Of a stretch of 64,000 nt of DNA, positions 62,016 to 64,000 are shown piece after piece; positions within the stretch are counted from its first letter, which is position 1, and every line of letters begins with the position of its first letter. The stretch comes from an uncultured Lachnospiraceae bacterium. GTDB taxonomy: Bacteria > Bacillota > Clostridia > Lachnospirales > Lachnospiraceae. Position numbers and translations under genes: made by a program. The notes beneath the pieces were generated by a model. It saw nothing but the letters and a program-made list of their open reading frames with translations. It was not told where the DNA came from and did no database searches. Location of the stretch: the NCBI GenBank assembly GCA_910587715.1, contig CAJUMV010000019.1, positions 8,210 to 72,209 of the forward strand, given 5' to 3'.

Positions 62016-63794
62016 ATGCAGAAAATATTGGATTTGATTTCGGAGGAAATGAAAAAAGCGTTTGAAGCGGCAGGTTACGAGCCGGATCTTGGCAGGGTGA
62101 CTCTCTCTAACAGACCCGACCTTTGCGAGTACCAGTGCAACGGTGCGATGGCAGGCGCGAAGAAATACCACAAGGCGCCGCTGATGATTGCGCAGGAGGT
62201 GGCGGAGGAGCTTAAGGAGAGCGAGGTGCTGTCGGAGGTTTCCGCCGTGGCGCCCGGCTTTTTAAATATGAAGGTGAAGGAATCTTTTGTGCGGGATTAT
62301 CTGCGGGATATGTCCGGCGCGGAAAAATTCGGTTTCCAGACGCCGGAGTCAAAGAAGATTATCATTGACTACGGTGGTCCAAACGTGGCGAAACCGCTCC
62401 ATGTAGGACATTTGCGCTCCGGCATTATCGGGGAGAGCATCAAGCGTATCTGCCGCTATGCGGGGCATGACGTGATTGGAGACATTCATCTGGGCGACTG
62501 GGGGCTGCAGATGGGACTTATCATCACGGAATTGCAGAAAAGACAGCCTGATTTGGTCTATTTCGACGATTCCTACGAGGGAGAATATCCGCAGGAGGCG
62601 CCTTTTACCATATCGGAACTGGAGGAAATCTATCCGATGGCGAGCGCCAAGTCCAAGGAGGACGAGACGTACAAGGCGGACGCCATGGAGGCGACCTATA
62701 AGCTGCAGAGCGGCGTGCGCGGGTACCGCGCGCTGTGGGATCATATCATTGCCGTGTCGGTGGCGGATATGAAGAGAAACTATGCCAATCTGAACGTGGA
62801 ATTTGACCTCTGGAAAGGCGAGTCCGACGTGCACGATATCATTCCCGGCATGGTGGAGGAGATGAAGAAGGGCGGCTATGCCTACGAGAGCGACGGTGCG
62901 CTGGTAGTGGATGTGAAGGAGGAGACCGACACTAAGGAAGTGCCGCCGTGCATGATTTTAAAGTCCGACGGGGCATCACTCTACAACACGACCGATTTGG
63001 CGACCATTATGGATCGTATGGAAAATTATCATCCGGACAGGCTGATTTACCTGACCGATAAGAGACAGGACTTATATTTTGAGCAGGTATTCCGCTGTGC
63101 AAGAAAGACCAAATTGGTCAATGACGATACGGAACTGATACACATCGGTTTCGGTACCATGAACGGCAAGGACGGTAAGCCTTTTAAGACGAGAGCGGGC
63201 GGCGTCATGCGTCTGGAGAATCTGATTCGTGAGATAAACGAGGAGATGGTCCGCAAAATTCAGGAGAACGCGGAGACAAAGGGCTACGGGATTGATGTTA
63301 AGCAGGCGGAAGAGACGGCGAAGATTGTCGGGCTGGCTGCAATCAAGTACGGTGATTTGTCAAATCAGGCGTCCAAGGACTATATTTTCGATATGGACAG
63401 GTTCACTTCCTTCGAGGGAGACACCGGACCGTACATCCTCTATACAATCGTACGGATTAAGTCAATTCTCGCTAAGTATGAGGAGCAGGGCGGAAAATTG
63501 ACTGATGCGGTTATCGAGGAAGCGACAAGCGTGTCAGAGAAGAGCCTCATGCTGGAGCTGACGAAGTTTAACGCCATGATGGAGACGGCATGTGAGGAGA
63601 TCGCGCCCCATAAAATCTGCGCGTATATTTATGATCTGGCAAATGCGTTCAACCACTTTTATCACGAGACGAAGATTCTCACCGAGGAGGATGCGGAGAA
63701 AAAGGCGGGGTGGATTGCGCTGCTTGCGTTGACTAAGGATGTGCTGGAGACCTGCATTGACCTGCTCGGTTTTTCTGCTCCGGAGAGGATGTGA
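62016..63794 (+). CDS. argS: Arginyl-tRNA synthetase
   Basis: 592 residues, charging tRNA-Arg. The N-terminal Arg-N domain (about 1-105) is followed by the class I catalytic site with PNVAKPLHVGHLRSGIIGE (HIGH-type motif). The second signature is the relaxed form usual for ArgRS, GTMNGKDGKPFKTRAGG in place of KMSKS. The helical DALR anticodon-binding domain forms the C-terminus (YILYTIVRIKSIL, FNHFYHETKIL). ATG 62,016 follows TATGGAGGAAAAC and is preferred over the earlier frame opening at 61,989. Confidence 0.96.
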   Translation: MQKILDLISEEMKKAFEAAGYEPDLGRVTLSNRPDLCEYQCNGAMAGAKKYHKAPLMIAQEVAEELKESEVLSEVSAVAPGFLNMKVKESFVRDYLRDMSGAEKFGFQTPESKKIIIDYGGPNVAKPLHVGHLRSGIIGESIKRICRYAGHDVIGDIHLGDWGLQMGLIITELQKRQPDLVYFDDSYEGEYPQEAPFTISELEEIYPMASAKSKEDETYKADAMEATYKLQSGVRGYRALWDHIIAVSVADMKRNYANLNVEFDLWKGESDVHDIIPGMVEEMKKGGYAYESDGALVVDVKEETDTKEVPPCMILKSDGASLYNTTDLATIMDRMENYHPDRLIYLTDKRQDLYFEQVFRCARKTKLVNDDTELIHIGFGTMNGKDGKPFKTRAGGVMRLENLIREINEEMVRKIQENAETKGYGIDVKQAEETAKIVGLAAIKYGDLSNQASKDYIFDMDRFTSFEGDTGPYILYTIVRIKSILAKYEEQGGKLTDAVIEEATSVSEKSLMLELTKFNAMMETACEEIAPHKICAYIYDLANAFNHFYHETKILTEEDAEKKAGWIALLALTKDVLETCIDLLGFSAPERM

Positions 63795-63880
63795 GAAACA
63801 GGGCGGACGCTCGACTACTTATGAATGAGCGCAGATGAACTGTTTCGGAAAAAATTGAAGAAACAATTCCCAAAAAAGGG

Positions 63881-63910
63881 TTGACAAGCGATAGGAATAA
63901 ATTGTATACT
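63881..63910 (+). promoter_or_regulatory. Predicted promoter of the tRNA gene
   Basis: TTGACA (63,881-63,886) and TATACT (63,905-63,910) with an 18-base spacer. They are followed by a GC-rich inverted repeat AGCGGG/CCCGCT and then the tRNA. Confidence 0.7.
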
Positions 63911-63946
63911 AGCAGAGCGGGTTGCGTGAGTAGCCCGCTTATAATC

Positions 63947-64000
63947 GGGGTCTTAGCTCAGCTGGGAGAGCATCTGCCTTACAAGCAGAGGGTCATAGGT
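63947..64000 (+). tRNA. tRNA-Val (anticodon TAC), cut by window end
   Basis: The acceptor strand GGGGTCT, the D arm AGCTCAGCTGGGAGAGC and the anticodon arm TCTGC-CTTACAA-GCAGA are clear; the anticodon TAC reads valine codons. The T arm and 3' end lie beyond the window. Confidence 0.93.

Overview
The window looks like chromosomal DNA of a gut-type Firmicute, most likely Lachnospiraceae (Clostridia). This is inferred from the genes present: a Trp T-box ahead of trpEGDCFBA, a single-chain PurL, QueH, class C sortase pili with SpaA-like pilins, an endo-galactanase and a MalEFG-type importer without a local ATPase. Most of the window is GC-rich. Two islands are clearly AT-richer: positions 1-3,700 and 24,320-27,050.

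Layout. (1) 1-3,228: end of a YhcG-type PDDEXK nuclease gene and a 904-residue Mrr-like nuclease/STAND-NTPase protein, a probable anti-phage or restriction module. (2) 3,230-8,800: non-coding stretch, a family 4 uracil-DNA glycosylase that appears to start at ATA, a chemoreceptor, a secreted ComEC-like metallo-hydrolase and a LacI-family regulator. (3) 8,943-24,322: a sortase-pilus locus: giant BspA-like adhesin with LADTGG anchor, signal-peptidase-like protein lacking the catalytic Ser, major pilin, class C sortase, LPQTG minor pilin and second sortase. The adhesin and major pilin are broken by several one-base indels and a nonsense codon; the first break is a 10-G tract right after the signal peptide, suggesting phase variation or decay. 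(4) 24,396-27,775: AT-rich four-gene operon led by a metallo-beta-lactamase-fold enzyme, then a secreted Cys/His repeat protein. (5) 28,057-38,864: carbohydrate use: an unidentified 612-residue protein with a zinc-ribbon partner, GH53 galactanase, sugar ABC importer, lipoprotein GH13 amylase and an OFA-family transporter. (6) 39,060-42,707: a 752-residue cyclic-nucleotide-binding-domain protein, a small unknown and a TetR regulator. (7) 42,763-58,311: housekeeping biosynthesis: purL, T-box-controlled trpEGDCFBA, carAB. (8) 58,404-64,000: queH, a frameshifted chemoreceptor, a small membrane protein, argS and the start of a tRNA-Val.

The parts fit together in three ways. The pilus genes form a complete assembly kit (anchor substrates, two sortases, a pseudo-signal peptidase). 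A 12-base sequence in front of the LacI gene recurs in inverted orientation just downstream of the promoter of the GH53 operon, suggesting that this regulator controls galactan use. The Trp operon is controlled by tRNA-Trp sensing. Large housekeeping genes (purL, carB, trp genes, argS) are all intact, so the cluster of frameshifts in surface and chemotaxis genes is unlikely to be general sequencing noise.
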